Shown: piece by piece, positions 10,825 through 21,499 of the stretch
Position numbering within the stretch: the first letter of the stretch is position 1
Layout of the letters: each line of letters begins with the position of its first letter
NCBI RefSeq assembly: GCF_030247185.1
Contig: NC_080570.1
Location: forward strand, 152,533,641 to 152,597,640
Reading direction: 5' to 3'
Length of the DNA: 64,000 nt
Source: Malaya genurostris
Lineage: Eukaryota; Arthropoda; Insecta; Diptera; Culicidae
The notes under the pieces: model-generated
What the model was told of the DNA's origin: nothing
What the model saw: only the letters and a program-made list of their open reading frames with translations
Databases searched by the model: none
Made by a program: the position numbers and the translations under genes

Positions 10825-11228
10825 TTGTTTGTGAGATATTTGTTTCATCAAGTTTTGTTTTATCAAGACAATGCACCGTGTCACAAGTCGATGAAAACCA
10901 TGCTGAAATTGAACGAATTGGGCTTCGAATTGCTCCCTCATCCACCGTATTCTCCAGATTTGGCCCCCAGTGACTTTTTCCTGTTCTCAGACCTCAAGAG
11001 AATGCTCGCTGGTAAAAAATTTAGAAGCAATGAAGAGGTAATCGCTGAAACTGAGGCCTATTTTGAGGCAAAGGACAAATCGTACTACAAAAATGGTATC
11101 GAAAAGTTGGAAGATCGCTATAATCGCTGTATCGCCCCTGATGGCAATTATGTTGAATACTAAAAACGAATTTTGGCAAAAAATGTGTGTTTCTATTAAA
11201 CGATACGAACTTTTCAGCCGAACTGTTA
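10825..11228 (+). pseudogene. mariner (D,D34D) transposase, 3' half plus 3' terminal repeat
   Basis: The frame 10825-11163 encodes the C-terminal half of a mariner transposase. It has FYQDNAPCHKS (second catalytic Asp) and PYSPDLAPSDFFLF (third catalytic Asp), with the spacing typical of mariner D,D34D enzymes. The N-terminal DNA-binding half and the first catalytic Asp are absent. Downstream, the 3' end reads ACTTTTCAGCCGAACTGT followed by TA (11227-11228), resembling the 3' ends of the mariners at 34.2 and 62.5 kb. The open frame is unbroken over 112 codons, but the element cannot be autonomous. Confidence 0.85.
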
Positions 11229-12393
11229 GGTCTCCAACGTCTTCCATGGAGATATTCTTTAAACTTACGAGTGACCATGACCGCTGCAAACCGATTGGTC
11301 TCGATTTATTATTTGTAAGTCGCGATGTTTGTAAGGCTAGTTTTGTGACAAATCTCTCAATTCTTTCGACTTTCATTTATTACGTAATGTTATCAAGAAA
11401 TGTTTCTTATGCTACTGTCTCATTAGATTAAAGGAAATGTATCATTTGGATGGTTTTAATATATTGATTTAAAAGACGAGGAGGTTTTATGCCTGCTGGA
11501 GAACAAGTTTGACAGAAAAGAAAGACATTCAGAGTAAAATCTGATAACAGGAGAAGGCGCTATCATAATTGAAACTAAAAGTAAAACGAGTAAATCACAT
11601 CACCCTCATCCTGGTCTGCCTTAAAATTCCTCTTACCAAGAAGGAAATGCTTGCCGAGCAAGAAGATGTTGAAGCAAAAAAAAATGTCTTCGCTGAAATC
11701 TGTTTAACTTTTTTCAGAATCACAATTGTAAGCATTTTTATTTTTACTGTAACATTTTCCGTACATCAAAGAGGAGTTTCTCAAAGTGACGTGCGGACTC
11801 ATTTTTTGTATTTATATGGCAAACTTATGCAGATCTTTAAATTATATTTAAGTGAATTTTGAAGTTCTGCGGAAAGTAGTCGGTTTAGTTGGCCGTCTAC
11901 TGATAATGACTACCGGTTGGAGTAGTTTTGATGTTGATGTAGATTTTTTTTTACGATTTCTTTTCGCCCCATTAAATGATGGTGTAATAATTTTTACTCA
12001 CTACAGCCTATAATTCCTGGAACCAGAAGTCGAATCCAGATGAATTTCCGAAGTTTTGTGAAGGGCCATAAAACCATTCATTTGAATTTAAGGTTGTAAA
12101 AATCCCAAACAACGTGAACTTTTTTTACGAACCTACTTCGTAAAAAGAGGTTTTTCCATACAAGGAGAATCATTTCCGGCTCATTTAAATTCCATGGAAA
12201 TTGCTACAATATGGGTATTTTTGGAACGGGTTTAAATAGTAGATTCCGGAAAATGATGTTTGAGGTGTTTGAGATGCCAGAAAACGATGTTTGAGGTGGT
12301 TCTGAAATTCAAGATGGCGACTTCCGGTTTGCTGATATTCCTTGAAAATCCTTACAATATGGTTATTTTCGGAAAGTATTTAATAAACAGATG
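11229..12393. other. Intergenic, repeat-derived; LINE target flank
   Basis: No supported gene. GAGGAGGTTTTATGCCT near 11480 recurs near 45213, a short dispersed word. From about 12010 on, the sequence consists of diverged words of the 21-22 kb array (GATTCCGGAAAATGATGTTT, AAGATGGCGACTTCCGGTTT). This is the repeat into which the next LINE inserted. Confidence 0.5.
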
Positions 12394-13016
12394 CCGCAAA
12401 ACTATTTTTTTTTTATTCAATATTATAGTATAATTTTAAGGCACACTGCTTAAGCTCTAAGATGCCAAGGGTATTTACTAATCTTAATTACGACTAACTT
12501 AAAACTAGAAAAGTATCATTATGTAATGTAGCGGTAGCGGATTCTCGAGAAGCTATCGGTAGTGGCCGGTGAATTGAATATCGCATGAGGGTCTTCCATA
12601 TGCCGTTGGCGAAGATCCATGTTGGCCGCATCCTTCGGTCCGCGTGGGTCCGCGGGAAACACCCCCAGGCTACGAAGGCCCGGCGGGTGACCCGCATGCT
12701 GGTTTTCGACTGGGGCGGCCTTCCGTGGACGATGATGGTAATGTTACGGAAGAGAATGAAAAAAAAAAGTAAATATTGTGGAAACGGGGTAAAAAGGGGA
12801 TGTGGGAACAAAATGTTTGAAAACGATAAAGATCTAATTAGTTGCCATCGAGATGGTGAAGAGATAGGGAAGGGGTAACGAAAAAGTTAGTGACAAAAAA
12901 AGATCTTGTTAGTTCCAATGAAGATGGTGGACAGGGACGGGGATCGAGAGAATCGGGCGGATGTTAGTGTCGAACCTGTAGGTGGAGTTTATACTTTCTG
13001 AGCGAGGGATAACACA

Positions 13017-16000
13017 TTACACTTGTATATCAATGTGTTTAAGGTACTGGTATATGAGAAGCATATATAAACTATCCCGACTCGCCAACACATCCCGAAC
13101 CGGAACCTCAGGCGATCTACCTCGGGCCCTAAGGGATTCCAGTAGCTTCGACCTGGCGTCACGATACTCTACGCACGACCACACGACATGCTCGATGTCC
13201 TGATAACCGTCGCCACAGGTGCAGAGACCGCTCTCCGCAAGCCCAACACGCCGGAGATGTGCGTTGAAGGTGTAAAGATTTGACATGAGCCGCGACATAA
13301 CACGAATGAAATCGCGACTCACGTTCATCCCCCTGAACCAAGGTTTCGTCGATACCCTAGGGATAATGGAATGTAGCCATCGTCCCAGTTCGCCATTGCT
13401 CCATGAAGTTTGCCAACTTTCGAGAGTTTTCTGACGAGAGATACTGAAAAATTCATTGAAGCAGATTGGTCTTTCATAAATATCACCTTCTAATGCGCCC
13501 ACTTTAGCCAATAAGTCTGCCTTTTCATTGCCTGGAATGGAACAATGCGAAGGGACCCAGACTAACGATATTAAATAAGACCGTTCAGATAAAGTTCGCA
13601 AGTGTTCCCGTATTTTCCCCAGGAAATATGGGGGATACTTTCCTGGCTTCATTGCCCGGAGAGCTTCTATTGAGCTTAGACTGTCCGTCACAATGAAGTA
13701 ATGGTCTTTGGGCAAGGTTTCAATGATCTCAAGGGTGTACTGAATAGCAGCTAATTCTGCGACGTAAACTGAAGCCGGATCATTGAGTTTGTGAGAAGCG
13801 GTGATGTTTTGATTGAAGATGCCGAAGCCTGTGGACCTGTTGATGTTTGAACCGTCAGTGTAAAACACCTTTTCACAGTTGACTGTTCTAAATTTATTAT
13901 AAAAAATATTTGGGGCCACTTGAGGGCGCACATGATCCGGGATTCCACGAATTTCTTCTCTCATGGATGTGTCGAAAAACACAGTAGAATCAGAAGTATC
14001 CAAGAAATGAGCACGATTGGAAACAAACGAAGAAGGATTAATATTCTGAGCCATGTAATCAAAATACAAGGACATAAAACGGGTTTGAGAATTGAGCTCG
14101 ACAAGCCTTTCGAAGTTTTCAATCACCTTCGGATTCAAGATTTCGCATCGGATTAGCAATCGATATGAGAGATCCCAGAATCGGTTTTTCAACGGTAAGA
14201 CGCCCGCCAACACTTCGAGACTCATCGTATGAGTTGACTGCATGCAACCTAAGGAAATACGCAAGCAACGATACTGGATTCTTTCCAGCTTGATGAAATG
14301 AGTGTTCGCCGCGGATCGGAAGCAAAAGCATCCATATTCCATTACGGACAATATCGTTGTTTGGTACAGCCTAATCAGGTCTCCTGGGTGGGCACCCCAC
14401 CAAGTACCGGTTATTGTACGAAGAAAATTGATTCTCTGCTGGCATTTCTGTTTCAGATACCTAACATGACATCCCCAGGTGCCTTTGGAGTCGAACCAGA
14501 CCCCGAGATATTTAAATGTGAAGACCTGAGCTATGTTTTCACCCCCTAGTTGAAGCTGTAGTTGTGCTGGTTCTCGCTTCCTTGAAAATACAACCAGCTC
14601 AGTTTTCTCCGTAGAGAACTCGATACCCATTTGAAGAGCCCATGTCGACAAGTTGTCGAGGGTATCTTGCAATGGTCCTTGGAGATCGGCAGCTTTGGGT
14701 CCTATAATAGACACAACGCTGTCGTCGGCAAGTTGTCTTAGCGTGCAAGATGTGTTGATACATTCATCAATGTTGTTCACGTAAAAGTTGTATAAAAGGG
14801 GGCTTAAGCATGAGCCCTGAGGAAGACCCATGTAACTGAATCGTATTGTCGACAAATCACCATGCGCGAAATACATGTATTTCTCGGACAACAGATTATA
14901 CAAAAAGTTATTCAAAATTGGTGAAAGACCATGCTGATGCAACTTCTCAGATAGGATGTTTATGGAAACTGAATCAAAAGCCCCCTTGATGTCTAGGAAA
15001 ACTGACGCCATTTGTTCTTTACGAGCAAATGCCATTTGAATTTCGGTTGAGAGCAACGCAAGACAATCGTTCGTTCCTTTACCCCTGCGGAAGCCAAATT
15101 GTGTATCTGAAAGTAAGCCATTAGTCTCGACCCAATTGTCTAGACGAAACAGAATCATTCTTTCGAACAATTTCCGGATACAGGAAAGCATAGCAATCGG
15201 CCGATACGAATTGTGATCGGAGGCTGGTTTCCCTGGTGTTTGAATGGCGATAACTCTTACTTGTCTCCAGTCATGTGGGACAATATTATCCTCAAGAAGC
15301 CTATTGAATAAATTCAATAAGCGCCTTTTGGCAGAGTCAGGCAAATTTTTCAACAAGTTGAATTTGATTTTGTCTAACCCCGGAGCTTTATTGTTACACG
15401 ATAAAAGCGCAAGTGAGAACTCGACCATCGAAAAAGGTGTTTCGTTTCTGTTAGATGAGGCGACGCGCATGATCGTCTGTTCCGGAGCAGAGTCAGGACA
15501 TACTTTTTTAGCGAAATCGAATATCCAGCGGTTAGAATATTCCTCGCTTTCGTTCGTGGTGTTTTTGTTGCGCATTCGTCGGGCTGTGTTCCAAAGAGTG
15601 CTCATTGATGTTTCTCTCGATAATCCGTCTACGAATCGACGCCAATAACTGCTTTTCTTCGCTTTAATCAAGCTTTTCATTTTAGCGTCTAATGCCGCGT
15701 AGTTTCTGAAATTATCAGGTGTTCCGTTTTTCCTAAACTCGACAAATGATGAAGTTCTCTCCGCGTTTAATTCTGAGCACTCTTTGTCCCACCACGGGTT
15801 GGGGGGACGGATGTTAGTTTTCGCGCCGGGTACACGTTTCGTCTGAGCTTGAGTCGCGGTGTCGAGAATCAAGCCAGCCAAAAATGTGTACTCTTCCTCC
15901 GGAGGAAGTTCTTGTGTTGTTTCTAGATTCTCAGATATCAAATTTGCGTAGCATTTCCAATCAATGTTTCGTGTGAGGTCATACGAAACATTGATTGTTT

Positions 16001-16697
16001 CCGATGGTCTTAATCCGGTGGCGATTGAAATTACGATAGGCAGATGATCGCTACCGTGGGGATCAGGGATTACCTTCCACGTGCAACCCAACCGTAGCGA
16101 TGTCGAGCAAAGGGATAAGTCTAGCGCACTTGGTCTTGCTGGTGGTGCAGGAATTCGTGTCATTTCTCCCGTATTCAAGATTGTCATATTGAAGTTGTCG
16201 CAGATATCATGGATCATAGTTGATCTGTTATCGTCGTGAAGACAGCCCCATCCCGTACCGTGTGAGTTAAAGTCTCCTAAAACCAACGTCGGTGCGGGAA
16301 GAAGCTCTATGATATCATTGAGCCGCCGATGCCCAACCGAGGCTCTTGGAGGAATGTAGATGGAAGCAATGCAAAGGTCCTTGCCTTTGATTGTAACATG
16401 ACATGCGACAACTTCAATACCTGGTATCGAGGGGAGGTTAATGCGATAGAAAGAATAGCACTTTTTGATCCCCAAAAGTACTCCTCCATAGGAATCATCT
16501 CGATCCAGACGAATAATGTTAAATTCGTGGAAGTTTAAGGGTATTTCAGAAGTTAGCCAAGTTTCGCACAATGCAAATGCGTCACATTTCAGATTATTTA
16601 CTAGAAATTTGAAAGGATCTATTTTTGGGATGATACTTCTACAATTCCACTGTATAACAGTGATTGTATCCGTGACCTCGGTGGGTGTCTTAGCCAT
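13017..16697 (-). CDS. LINE ORF2 polyprotein: endonuclease, reverse transcriptase, RNase H
   Basis: An intact 1226-residue protein. Residues ~10-230 form an AP-like endonuclease with QWNCRS, CETWL, LGDFNSHG (~140) and GSDHLP (~214), so the catalytic Asn, Glu, Asp and His residues are in place. It nicks target DNA. Reverse transcriptase spans ~430-720, with FLDIKGAFDSVS (first Asp ~569), GLPQGSCLSPLLYN and LADDS (~654; Leu replaces the more usual Tyr/Phe). RNase H spans ~940-1070, with YTDGS, AELAA, VTDSLSS, PSHCSIPGNEKAD: the D-E-D-D residues are all present. A Cys/His cluster CTCGDG..H....C lies near 1158, as in other I/R1/Loa-type ORF2 proteins. RNase H places it in the I/Loa group; the exact clade needs a tree. 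Its ATG overlaps the ORF1 stop. Confidence 0.93.
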   Translation of the reverse strand: MAKTPTEVTDTITVIQWNCRSIIPKIDPFKFLVNNLKCDAFALCETWLTSEIPLNFHEFNIIRLDRDDSYGGVLLGIKKCYSFYRINLPSIPGIEVVACHVTIKGKDLCIASIYIPPRASVGHRRLNDIIELLPAPTLVLGDFNSHGTGWGCLHDDNRSTMIHDICDNFNMTILNTGEMTRIPAPPARPSALDLSLCSTSLRLGCTWKVIPDPHGSDHLPIVISIATGLRPSETINVSYDLTRNIDWKCYANLISENLETTQELPPEEEYTFLAGLILDTATQAQTKRVPGAKTNIRPPNPWWDKECSELNAERTSSFVEFRKNGTPDNFRNYAALDAKMKSLIKAKKSSYWRRFVDGLSRETSMSTLWNTARRMRNKNTTNESEEYSNRWIFDFAKKVCPDSAPEQTIMRVASSNRNETPFSMVEFSLALLSCNNKAPGLDKIKFNLLKNLPDSAKRRLLNLFNRLLEDNIVPHDWRQVRVIAIQTPGKPASDHNSYRPIAMLSCIRKLFERMILFRLDNWVETNGLLSDTQFGFRRGKGTNDCLALLSTEIQMAFARKEQMASVFLDIKGAFDSVSINILSEKLHQHGLSPILNNFLYNLLSEKYMYFAHGDLSTIRFSYMGLPQGSCLSPLLYNFYVNNIDECINTSCTLRQLADDSVVSIIGPKAADLQGPLQDTLDNLSTWALQMGIEFSTEKTELVVFSRKREPAQLQLQLGGENIAQVFTFKYLGVWFDSKGTWGCHVRYLKQKCQQRINFLRTITGTWWGAHPGDLIRLYQTTILSVMEYGCFCFRSAANTHFIKLERIQYRCLRISLGCMQSTHTMSLEVLAGVLPLKNRFWDLSYRLLIRCEILNPKVIENFERLVELNSQTRFMSLYFDYMAQNINPSSFVSNRAHFLDTSDSTVFFDTSMREEIRGIPDHVRPQVAPNIFYNKFRTVNCEKVFYTDGSNINRSTGFGIFNQNITASHKLNDPASVYVAELAAIQYTLEIIETLPKDHYFIVTDSLSSIEALRAMKPGKYPPYFLGKIREHLRTLSERSYLISLVWVPSHCSIPGNEKADLLAKVGALEGDIYERPICFNEFFSISRQKTLESWQTSWSNGELGRWLHSIIPRVSTKPWFRGMNVSRDFIRVMSRLMSNLYTFNAHLRRVGLAESGLCTCGDGYQDIEHVVWSCVEYRDARSKLLESLRARGRSPEVPVRDVLASRDSLYMLLIYQYLKHIDIQV
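16690..16697 (-). promoter_or_regulatory. ORF1 stop/ORF2 start overlap ATGGCTAA
   Basis: On the minus strand the ORF2 ATG precedes the ORF1 TAA by two bases, so eight bases are shared. Such close overlaps in LINEs are associated with coupled translation of ORF2 after ORF1 termination; here this is an inference from arrangement only. Confidence 0.6.
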
Positions 16698-18036
16698 CGA
16701 AGGATACGATCGCTGAAAGAAGGGGCCATTTTGCAGTCAACTGCTTCAAGAATGTTTTGACTGTAGGAATAAAAGCCATTATCAGGCTTTTAAGAGGTTC
16801 AGAAATATTGAAAGTAGACATGATCCAGTCCACAATATCAGAGAATTTAACAAACCCAGTATTTGGTAAATTTTCTGACTGATCTTTAGGGACTTTCGGG
16901 GGTTTTGAAGTCCCAGGAAGTGATGGAAATTCTTGCTCGGAATTTAATTTTCCAAGGCCTGGAGCTTTTTTCTCTGGTTTTTTGCCATCACTACCAGTTG
17001 TTGTAATTTTTCGGAACCCATCAGAGGACATCTTCGAACCCTTACTAGGGAGCTTTTGAGAAGATTTATTTCTTCTCTTTCTAATTGATGAGCTATGAGG
17101 GACAGCCGAAGATGTACCTTCGAGGGGGTCATCATATTCGCTCTCGTCAGTTGACAAGTAAGCGTAAGGATTTTCGGTAGGTGGCGTAGCACATTTCAAC
17201 ATTTCTGCAAAAGAGCGTTTGGAATGTTGCTTGAGTGAACGCTTCATTTTATCCTTACGCAATTTGTACACGGGACAATCAGAGAGGTCATGCGGCCCCT
17301 CCTTACAGTAGAGACACTTTTCATTGTCTCCACTGCAGGAGTTATCCGCATGACTCCCTCCACACTTTATACACCGGGATTTATTGCAACAATGGGATGC
17401 TGTATGTCCCAATTGTTTGCAATTGGTGCAGTTCATGACCCGCGGCACAAAAAGACGAACAGGTAAACGGACTCGGTCCAGGAGGACGTAATTAGGCAAA
17501 GCCGAGCCAGCGAAAGTCACCCGATACGAGTCTGATGGGATATAGGACTTAGTCCCATCCTCAGCGGTCGATACTGAACGCAATTGCTTGCAGTCCAGTA
17601 TCTTAACGTTCTTGAGTAGGGGGTTTTTAAAACCGCCTGCCCCATGCTTAAGAACGTCCTCGCAAGTCAGACTCGGATCGGTGATCACGCCGTCTATCTC
17701 GACTTCGCGAGCTGGTACGTATACGCGATACTCCCGCGTGAAATGCTCACTTCGAACGATCTCATTAGCCTGTTTTGCACTGGCTAACAAGACCCTAAGC
17801 TTGTCCGGGCGTACTTTCTCAATTTTTTGTACAGTATTGTATCGCGAGGACAGGTCATTAGAAAGTTTTAGAAGGTTCAATTTTTTACCATTCGCTTTGG
17901 TCCGGATGTAAACCGCATACGGTCCGGCCGAGAGTGCAAGCCCATCGGGATAGCTTCTAATGCGAGATTTATTGCCATCAGAAGCATCCATTTGATCATC
18001 TAGGGGAAGGTCAGGCAATTCTGTGCCTTTTGTCAT
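16690..18036 (-). CDS. LINE ORF1, gag-like nucleic-acid-binding protein
   Basis: A 448-residue protein. The central region (~residues 200-252) holds three zinc knuckles: CTNCKQLGHTASHC (CX2CX4HX4C), CIKCGGSHADNSC (CX2CX3HX4C) and CLYCKEGPHDLSDC (CX2CX4HX4C). The N-terminal part resembles the RRM-like region of LINE gag proteins (charged, with VRPDKLRVLLASAKQAN). The C-terminal part is rich in Ser/Lys/Pro and ends in a hydrophobic stretch. ORF1 proteins of this type package the element RNA. The stop overlaps the ORF2 start in ATGGCTAA, an arrangement known to allow termination-reinitiation. The start ATG at 18034-18036 is the first in frame after the ~500-base 5' UTR. Confidence 0.9.
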   Translation of the reverse strand: MTKGTELPDLPLDDQMDASDGNKSRIRSYPDGLALSAGPYAVYIRTKANGKKLNLLKLSNDLSSRYNTVQKIEKVRPDKLRVLLASAKQANEIVRSEHFTREYRVYVPAREVEIDGVITDPSLTCEDVLKHGAGGFKNPLLKNVKILDCKQLRSVSTAEDGTKSYIPSDSYRVTFAGSALPNYVLLDRVRLPVRLFVPRVMNCTNCKQLGHTASHCCNKSRCIKCGGSHADNSCSGDNEKCLYCKEGPHDLSDCPVYKLRKDKMKRSLKQHSKRSFAEMLKCATPPTENPYAYLSTDESEYDDPLEGTSSAVPHSSSIRKRRNKSSQKLPSKGSKMSSDGFRKITTTGSDGKKPEKKAPGLGKLNSEQEFPSLPGTSKPPKVPKDQSENLPNTGFVKFSDIVDWIMSTFNISEPLKSLIMAFIPTVKTFLKQLTAKWPLLSAIVSFDG

Positions 18037-18549
18037 GGCACGGAAATGTGTCCGTGCGGGTAAATATTAGGGGGCAATAAAAATCTAATGGTACTGAACA
18101 ACAGGGAAAAAGAAAAAAAATACTTAGCTTTAGCTCTCGAAGGGTGATCGGCCGACAAGGCCCGGTCCTAGGCGACCGGTGAATATTCCAGTTCAATAAA
18201 GTGCAAAAAACCTCTTTGAGGAAAAAGCACTTTGTTTTTAGTCTCTCACTACACTGTCCAATGAAACCAATCTTTATATCACTATATATGTATATTTATC
18301 ACTGTTTCTAATGTACAACGATATATACGCAGCGCCCAGCGCTGGCGCTGGCTAACGGTACCACACGCAGTGCTGCTTTACACAAGCTCACAGTCGGCCT
18401 TGAGAACTATCACTCGACCGCACTGATGCACACAATAGAATACGGAATGACCTTGATAACGGAATAAAACAATTCACCACGCGATTGGAGAAAGCAGAAT
18501 TTACGTCCGATCGATCCGATAGTCACGGCACGAATGACCGCAAAACTAT

Positions 18550-19100
18550 GTTTAGTGTCGTCTCGAATTCCAATATAACATCCTCCGGTTTATCGATATG
18601 CCTGTATCCATATATATCAACAAACCGGAAGTCGCCATCTTGAATTTAAGAACCTCCTCAAACATCGTTTTTCGACATCTACTCATCAATTCCGTTCCGA
18701 AGATACACATATTGCTGGGGGTTTTTAAGCAATCTCAATCAACCGAAAGCCGCCATCTTGGATCCTCATTACTGTTAAATTTCGCATAAAAGAAAACTCC
18801 GCAGCTTTAAAATTTCGCATAAAACGTATGTGTGTGTACTCCTATCAACGATTTTTCTATCCCCTTAATAATTCTGTGAGATTGCTAAGTCGATTTCAAC
18901 AAGCTTAGGCTCGTTCGCAAGCTACTATTGGGTCCTGCCGGGATTTCGGAGATATACTGATATAAATGACGTAACCGACAAATGGCAGTTTTTTCCCTAA
19001 TCCTCATTTGTCACTGAGATGCCTGAAGCAATTTCGGAAATCTTAGACGGATTTAAATAACTGTTTTAATTAGATTATCTGAATGACAGTGGGAAGGCTT
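18550..19100. repeat. Dispersed-repeat mosaic (GCCATCTTG type and 164-bp satellite type)
   Basis: 18590-18780 holds two diverged units of the 21-22 kb family (GGAAGTCGCCATCTTGAATT, GCCGCCATCTTGG). 18840-19040 holds a reverse-oriented monomer of the 164-bp satellite (ATAAATGACGTAACCGACAA). This is the continuation of the repeat interrupted by the LINE. Confidence 0.6.
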
Positions 19101-21290
19101 TATCGCACCACTAGCAAAATTGTTTTCAATTTTGTTCTAATTACTCGTTGTATAAAACTGTTACTATTTGCAAAACAAAATCGTTGTAATGTCTTTTTTC
19201 TTTTCTGTTGCAGGTACATCACAAAAATACTACTCTTTTAAGACGAAGTGCCTGTTAACGTGAACAGTTTGCCTGATAGCAAAGCAAGGTAGCATTTCCC
19301 ACAGCAAATACGGAACATTCAAAGAGAAATAGGGTGGGGTAGTGTCAACGACATTACCGTCATGGCGTGAATTCGAAATAAAAATCACAGAGAACAGAAA
19401 TCCAAGTGGAGCTTTCAATGAGTGTAAGAAATTTAACGGTTGTTTTGGCAAAGTGATCACCAAGTAGCAATTCGCCTATAGAGGCGCCTCGAGCAACCCT
19501 GCAATTGCGTTCAAATCGCACACAATGGTGATTTTTAATCATCGTGCATGGTTTGCACAGCTTTTTTTTTTTAAATGTACTTGCTTCAATGTTCGTTCTC
19601 TATGATAAAACTGACATGTTTCCTGTTTAGCTGTAAATAAGCTTACTTATTGGTCTTGAAAAGAGCCTTTGCTAATTTACAAAATTTGTTAGCATATATC
19701 TTGACTGTATAGAAAAAAAACAGAATATCGATTGAAATCTTCTCCTTACGGTAATAAATCGGTACTCGCAAACTGCTCAAAGTGCAAACCGGTTAAATAC
19801 TAATGCGGGTTGCATGAAAGGACTCAATGTTTAAATATTCGCATCACTGCACACTGTCTCCAACAAGGGCGGAGCTAACGCGAGCAAAAATTTCCATTCA
19901 CTTGAACGACTAAAGCAGCGCCCGGATAAATTAATTCTTGAACCATTTTTTTTTTGTTTATTATTCCGAATTGACGAAATATTCCAAATTGAAACAGTTC
20001 TATTTAAAAAACATGTTCTTCTTGAGATTTTTAAAGCAATTAGAACAACCATCATTAAACATCCAGTTACGGATGAGTTCTTTTGAATTTGAGTTGAACA
20101 AAAATCATTTATCTCACCAAGTCAAAAAAAAAACACACACACAATTTCAAAACACTTTCGCCACCGACTCTGATCACTGAATAACACTGCAGTCAGCCGG
20201 TCTGCTGCTAACATTAATAATGCTCCTTAATGTTTTTCACTCCAGGACCAAAACTACATACAGGAGTGCTGTCCTTCTGCCCAGTTGAATAACGGCGGAC
20301 AACGCCTTGCTGGTTCCACCGAACACGGCATTCTCGCGCGTTGTTAATGGGCCCCATTTTTGGTGAATGGTGTTGCGGTGATCGGACCCTCGGCAGTCCT
20401 TATCCAGGATATTAGCTCACTCATGCTCGAGTAGCTACAGAAAAAAAATAACGTCGTTACGACACCGTGGCGAGCACTTTCACAGTTCGTAAAGTTTCAC
20501 TGTATCCACTTTCGGTGTTTGCGCTTCATCACGGTACTACCCACTCCGGAACCTGGTCCTACTCGAATCCGTTTCGAATCACGGGTTTCGATAAATAGTG
20601 CCCCCTCCTCCATCCCCAACAAGGGCACTGCTGATTTTTCCAGTTCGTCGTCATTATCGAGCCATTCAAGTGAAAGTTTTTTTTTCGCAGTTCCCCATTC
20701 TGGCAAGTCACCGTGTTTTGCGACAACGGCGGTGGCGGCGGCCAAACTTCGAAACCATTAGATGATACTCACGGCAGTGAGAATCTGGCATGGGTTATGG
20801 CTTCCAAAAGTGTCGTTATTGTTAAACCACAATACGAAGATCACTTGACTTGTGCCTGGTAATATTGCGGTACCGCCGTCGTCGTCTTTCCAGTGCTCTC
20901 GAGTAGCAATAAAACCATAACGAGTCGAGTGTCTAATTGTTGCATCCCGGGTGGAATGGTTTGCGGAATTGTTTCGTTTGTCAACCAACGACCGAAGTGG
21001 AAACTGCTCACCGTTTGACTTAGTCATAGTGGCATTGATTAACCGAGGAGAAAGTCGGGAATTTTATTTCACCGGAAAAAATGAGACCCTAAGCTGTGAA
21101 AATTAGGAGGCAAAATTTTTAGTGAAAAGTCAAATAAAATTGAAGAAATAACTTATTGTCCATACAGGCTGTACGATCCACAATCCAGAGGGAATCGTAC
21201 AAACGTCCTTTGTATCGACCAAAAAAAGTACGGTAAACACTTTCATAAAACAATAATAATATCGTAATAACAAAATAAATAAAAACCCCA
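19101..21290. other. Intergenic, partly higher-complexity
   Basis: No feature is recognised. 20240-21050 has higher GC and is not repeated elsewhere in the window. An antisense pair of ~80-codon frames lies at 20497-20761, neither with a domain. An ATCCATCTAATGGTG word at 21293 is a dispersed-repeat scrap. Confidence 0.4.
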
Positions 21291-21499
21291 TTTTAATCCA
21301 TCTAATGGTGTCTCTTGCAGTGTTGCGAAAATATCAAATCTTAAAAAAATATCACTTACATCGTACACGATTTTCGGCGTCGATCCACAAAATCCACAGT
21401 GATAATTATGATCGCTTGATGAGAGTACGAGCAAAATCTCATCCAGGTCAATATCACTACAGAGATGTTCCACATGATACTTTAAAACACAATCATTCA

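Larger units (their letters stand above)
12406..18537 (-). mobile_element. Full-length I/Loa-group LINE with 12-bp target duplication
   Basis: CCGCAAAACTAT occurs at 12394-12405 and again at 18538-18549 and is the target-site duplication. The element between is 6132 bp on the minus strand: a ~500-base 5' UTR, gag-like ORF1, ORF2 with endonuclease, RT and RNase H, a ~600-base 3' UTR, and a short A-tail preceded by AATAAA (T-run at 12405-12414 on the plus strand). Removing the element and one duplicate restores a continuous copy of the flanking dispersed repeat, which confirms both ends. Both frames are uninterrupted, so the element may be recent and possibly competent. Confidence 0.9.

Noticed and set aside
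11569..11862. 97-codon plus-strand frame with a hydrophobic segment
   Set aside because: The start is not ATG-supported in a good context, the surrounding DNA is AT-rich and repeat-derived, and nothing in the sequence resembles a known family.
20497..20761. Antisense pair of ~80-codon frames (one acidic, one Ser-rich)
   Set aside because: No ATG begins the minus-strand frame (it opens after a TAA and would need TTG), no domain is recognised, and the two frames overlap completely.
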